A stretch of 8,703 bases of DNA. It comes from Planctomycetota bacterium (GTDB lineage: Bacteria > Planctomycetota > UBA8742 > SKZP01). Of this stretch, positions 6,662-8,703 are shown one piece after another; position 1 is the first letter of the stretch; every line of letters starts with the position of its first letter. Where the stretch lies: contig SKZP01000509.1 in assembly GCA_007127275.1 (NCBI GenBank), positions 1 through 8,703 on the forward strand. The letters run 5' to 3'. The position numbers and the translations under genes were made by a program. The notes below the pieces were generated by a model that was given only the letters and a program-made list of their open reading frames with translations, made no database searches and was not told the origin of the DNA.

Positions 6662-7816
6662 TTACCTTTCGTGGGCTACTGCAGTCAAGAGGGCGTCGAC
6701 AACACGGTCGAGCTCCGCCGGCTCCAATTGCGGATGAAACGGCAAGGCAACCGTGCGCGCGGCAATCTCTTCCGTGCGTGGCAGCGCCCCGGCGCGTCCC
6801 GTCGCCGCCAGCCGCGGGTGGCACTCGAGTCGCGCTTGCACGTATGGCTGCAAATGAATGGGACTGAAGTAGGCGCGGGTCGGAATGCCGCGGTGGTTGA
6901 GGCGTTCCATCACCACGGTGCGGTCGGTCCCGTCGCTCAGCTCAACCACGTAAACGAACCAGCAACGCTCCACGTGCGCTCGACTCGCGGGACGTTTGAT
7001 GCCGGCGTGCCCCTCGAGGCGCTCCCGGTAGCCCTCGGCGACGCGACACCGGTGGGCGAGCAACTCCTCGAGGCGCGCCAGTTGGGACGCGCCGAGCGCG
7101 GCGGCCATCTCGCACATGCGGTAGTTATATCCCAACGCCTCGTGCTCGAGCCACTGGCCCATGGCGGAGCGTCCCTGGTTGCGAATGCTGCGCGCGCGGC
7201 GGGCAAGCTCGTCGTCGTCGGTGGTAATCATGCCGCCTTCGCCGGTGGTAATCGGCTTGTTCGGGTAGAAGCCGAAGCAGCCCGCGACGCCCAGCGAACC
7301 CAATGGGCGCCCCCGGTAGCGAGCCCCCAGCGCTTCGCAGCAGTCATCAATCAACGCAAGCCCGTGCCGCGCCGCAATTCGTTCCAGCTCGTCCCACTCC
7401 GCGGGGTGGCCGAACACGTCCACCGCGAGGATGGCACGGGTGCGCGGCGAAATCTTCGCCTCGACGTCCTGCGGATCCAGATTGTAGGTGTCCGGCTCAA
7501 TGTCGACGAACACCGGAGTCGCCCCGGCGAGGAATATCACGCTAACGCTTGCGTTGAAGGTGAACGACGGCACAAGCACCTCGTCCCCCGGACCAATCTC
7601 CAGCGCGGCAAGTATGGTGTGCAGCCCCGCGGTGCCGGAACTGACGCCGACAGCGTGACGGGTGCCGCAGCACTCGGCCAGCGCCTCTTCGAACGCCTCC
7701 AGCTTCGGCCCAATGGAAAGTCGCCCGGAGCGCACCACTTCGGCCACCGCGGCCGCATCCGCCTCGGTCATCCACGGCATAGAAAAGGCAATCGGGGCGA
7801 GTGCGGAGTGAGTCAT
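6662..7816 (-). CDS. DegT/DnrJ/EryC1/StrS family PLP-dependent sugar aminotransferase
   Basis: This 384-residue protein is of normal length for a cytoplasmic enzyme that transfers an amino group, usually from glutamate, to a keto sugar nucleotide. The product is an amino-sugar donor for surface polysaccharide. Visible family marks are the N-terminal IGPKLEAFEEALA (35-47), the cofactor-binding SSGTAGL (59-65), the VPSFTFNAS strand-loop (82-90), LIDDCCEALGA (155-165) with the Asp that should face the PLP ring nitrogen, and FYPNKPITTGEGG (183-195) with the Schiff-base lysine at K187. The C-terminal small domain carries IPTRAYFSPIHLQP (311-324). All expected catalytic residues are present, so the enzyme looks functional. 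The exact sugar and ring position cannot be read from sequence. It is the first minus-strand gene and probably starts the operon with the Wzc-like and Wza-like genes. The ATG at 7816 lacks a strong Shine-Dalgarno but precedes the conserved fold by the usual distance. Confidence 0.95.
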   Translation of the reverse strand: MTHSALAPIAFSMPWMTEADAAAVAEVVRSGRLSIGPKLEAFEEALAECCGTRHAVGVSSGTAGLHTILAALEIGPGDEVLVPSFTFNASVSVIFLAGATPVFVDIEPDTYNLDPQDVEAKISPRTRAILAVDVFGHPAEWDELERIAARHGLALIDDCCEALGARYRGRPLGSLGVAGCFGFYPNKPITTGEGGMITTDDDELARRARSIRNQGRSAMGQWLEHEALGYNYRMCEMAAALGASQLARLEELLAHRCRVAEGYRERLEGHAGIKRPASRAHVERCWFVYVVELSDGTDRTVVMERLNHRGIPTRAYFSPIHLQPYVQARLECHPRLAATGRAGALPRTEEIAARTVALPFHPQLEPAELDRVVDALLTAVAHER

Positions 7817-7926
7817 TGCACGGTACTCATTACGGACACGTGGAGCGCTTACGCAGGGGGGAGGCGGAAACGTTCTTCGCTACTGTACCTCGCAGTGGAG
7901 CCAATGCCACGCATCCTGCCAAAGCC

Positions 7927-7951
7927 GCCGCAAAAACAGAAGTTTTGCGGC
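7927..7951. repeat. Stem-loop, 9-bp stem
   Basis: GCCGCAAAA (7927-7935) pairs perfectly with TTTTGCGGC (7943-7951) around a 7-base loop. The stem has a GC base and an A/T top. It lacks a trailing T-tract, so it is not a standard intrinsic terminator on either strand, and it lies upstream rather than downstream of the genes. Confidence 0.7.
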
Positions 7952-7965
7952 AGCGTGCGGCACCC

Positions 7966-8063
7966 CCAAGCCCACGGGCTTCGCCCGTGGGTCACACCCG
8001 GTACGGCTTCGCCGTGGGTCACAGATACGGGCTTCGACCCACGGGCGAAGCCCGTGGGCTTGG
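7966..8063. repeat. 28-bp perfect inverted repeat with nested hairpins (REP-like element)
   Basis: The arm at 7966-7993 is the exact reverse complement of 8036-8063, separated by 42 bp. Each arm is itself a hairpin: CCCACGGGC pairs with GCCCGTGGG around a 3-base loop (7971-7991 and 8038-8058). The spacer holds a decayed copy (ACGGC/GCCGT around TTC, 8003-8015) followed by the same GTGGGTCACA seen after the left arm. The element therefore looks like about three imperfect units, the last inverted. This is typical of extragenic palindromic repeats. I infer, and cannot test here, that copies exist elsewhere in the genome. Confidence 0.85.
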
Positions 8064-8089
8064 CTGCCACATTTGGAGAGGGACGGGCG

Positions 8090-8118
8090 TAGACAGAGTG
8101 CGCGAACGGCGCTAGTAC
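8090..8118 (+). promoter_or_regulatory. Possible sigma-70-like promoter for gpmA
   Basis: TAGACA (8090-8095, five of six matches to the -35 consensus) is followed after 17 bases by TAGTAC (8113-8118, three of six matches to the -10). It lies about 80 bases before the gpmA ATG and just past the repeat element. The -10 match is weak, so this is only a candidate. Confidence 0.25.
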
Positions 8119-8197
8119 CGTGGGGTGAAGGCGGCGCCACGCACGCCGGTGCGGGTGCTTGGATGCGAGCGACAACAACGAGCAAGGCGAACGAACC

Positions 8198-8703
8198 ATG
8201 TACAAACTGGTGCTGCTGCGTCACGGCGAAAGCGTCTGGAACAAAGAGAACCGCTTCACCGGCTGGACCGACGTCGACCTGACGGAGACGGGGATCAACG
8301 AAGCGCGGGAAGCGGCTCGACTGCTCAAGGAAGGGGAGTATCACATCGAAGTCGCCTACACTTCGGTGCTCAAGCGTGCCATTCGCACGCTGTGGGTCGT
8401 GCTTGAGGAAATGGACCGGATGTGGGTTCCAGTACACCGTTCCTGGCGGCTCAACGAACGGCACTACGGCGCCCTGCAGGGGCTCAACAAAGCAGAAACG
8501 TCCGCGAAGCACGGCGAGGAACAAGTGAAGATTTGGCGGCGCAGTTACGACACGCCGCCGCCGGCACTGGAGACGAACGACGAGCGGCATCCACGCAACG
8601 ACCCGCGCTACGCCGAGCTTGACGCAAAGACCCTGCCGCGCACCGAGGCCCTCAAGCAGACGGTGGAGCGCTTCGTGCCGTACTGGGTGGATACCATCGC
8701 CCA
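8198..8703 (+). CDS. gpmA: 2,3-bisphosphoglycerate-dependent phosphoglycerate mutase, 3'-truncated by the window edge
   Basis: This enzyme interconverts 3-phosphoglycerate and 2-phosphoglycerate in glycolysis and gluconeogenesis, in the cytoplasm, through a phosphohistidine. The visible 168 residues of a usual ~250 align closely with E. coli Gpm[13 protein letters not shown] (4-15) carries the RHG motif with the phosphorylated His at 9. [11 protein letters not shown] (18-28), YTSVLKRAI (54-62, substrate-binding Arg60) and [17 protein letters not shown] (85-101, catalytic Glu87) follow. WRR and DPRYAEL are also conserved. The second catalytic histidine lies beyond the window. The ATG at 8198 is fixed by the conserved N-terminus and has a weak AAGG 10 bases upstream. 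It is divergent from the polysaccharide operon and is a housekeeping gene, probably not part of it. Confidence 0.97.
   Translation, partial: MYKLVLLRHGESVWNKENRFTGWTDVDLTETGINEAREAARLLKEGEYHIEVAYTSVLKRAIRTLWVVLEEMDRMWVPVHRSWRLNERHYGALQGLNKAETSAKHGEEQVKIWRRSYDTPPPALETNDERHPRNDPRYAELDAKTLPRTEALKQTVERFVPYWVDTIA

Larger units (their letters stand above)
7817..8197. other. Divergent intergenic region with palindromic repeats
   Basis: This 381-bp stretch between two divergent starts has no supported protein gene. It contains a stem-loop at 7927-7951, a large inverted repeat at 7966-8063 and, just before gpmA, a small hairpin at 8140-8153 (CGCAC/GTGCG, 4-base loop). Promoters for both the aminotransferase and gpmA should lie here. 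On the minus side a five-codon open frame (7830-7813) ends overlapping the aminotransferase ATG, which may be chance. Confidence 0.7.

Noticed and set aside
7813..7830. Five-codon leader open frame overlapping the aminotransferase ATG (minus strand)
   Set aside because: It has no ribosome binding site and is short enough to arise by chance; not strong enough to call as a leader peptide.
7966..8063. CRISPR-like repeat
   Set aside because: The units are inverted, imperfect and adjacent, without regular unique spacers, and there are no cas genes nearby.
6599..8092. 497-codon plus-strand open frame
   Set aside because: It lies opposite the well-conserved aminotransferase and runs into the intergenic repeat. 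Its protein shows no recognisable motif, so it is a GC-rich shadow frame.
7880..8590. 236-codon minus-strand open frame
   Set aside because: Most of it is the complement of gpmA, and it crosses the palindromic repeats. It is an antisense shadow of a conserved gene.

Overview
The window is GC-rich, densely coding bacterial DNA. It holds one side of an exopolysaccharide export/assembly locus, flanked by an unrecognised gene and the start of a glycolytic gene. A diderm (outer-membrane) bacterium is indicated by an outer-membrane polysaccharide export lipoprotein (Wza-like) beside an inner-membrane co-polymerase with a tyrosine-kinase-like domain (Wzc-like). The high GC, the scarcity of Shine-Dalgarno sequences, the very Tyr/Gly-rich kinase tail and the CCCACGGGC-type intergenic hairpin repeats would fit Planctomycetota. 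That placement is an inference from style, not from a marker gene.

Layout. (1) Positions 2-1513, plus strand: a large protein of unknown function, open to the left edge, with a Trp/Tyr-rich N-terminal half, a low-complexity acidic middle and a short helical C-terminus. (2) Positions 1633-3525, minus strand: a Wza-like polysaccharide export lipoprotein with SLBB domains, whose export domain is split by a ~165-residue insertion carrying a four-cysteine zinc-ribbon motif. (3) Positions 3512-6502, minus strand: a 996-residue Wzc-like protein overlapping the Wza-like gene by 14 bp. It has two membrane helices, a long periplasmic coiled coil and a BY-kinase-like domain that looks partly degenerate, followed by a dense tyrosine cluster. 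(4) Positions 6662-7816, minus strand: a DegT/DnrJ/EryC1-type PLP aminotransferase, probably making an amino sugar nucleotide. (5) Positions 7817-8197: a divergent intergenic region with a hairpin and a 28-bp perfect inverted repeat with internal hairpins. (6) Positions 8198-8703, plus strand: the first 168 codons of gpmA, cut by the right edge.

The three minus-strand genes read aminotransferase, then Wzc-like, then Wza-like, and probably form one operon: precursor sugar synthesis, inner-membrane length control/assembly, and outer-membrane export. No glycosyltransferase, Wzx/Wzy or phosphatase is visible here, so the rest of the locus must lie elsewhere. The main novelty candidates are the zinc-ribbon insertion in the export lipoprotein and the apparent erosion of BY-kinase motifs in its partner while the tyrosine tail is kept. 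I see no defence system, CRISPR array, transposase, tRNA or rRNA.
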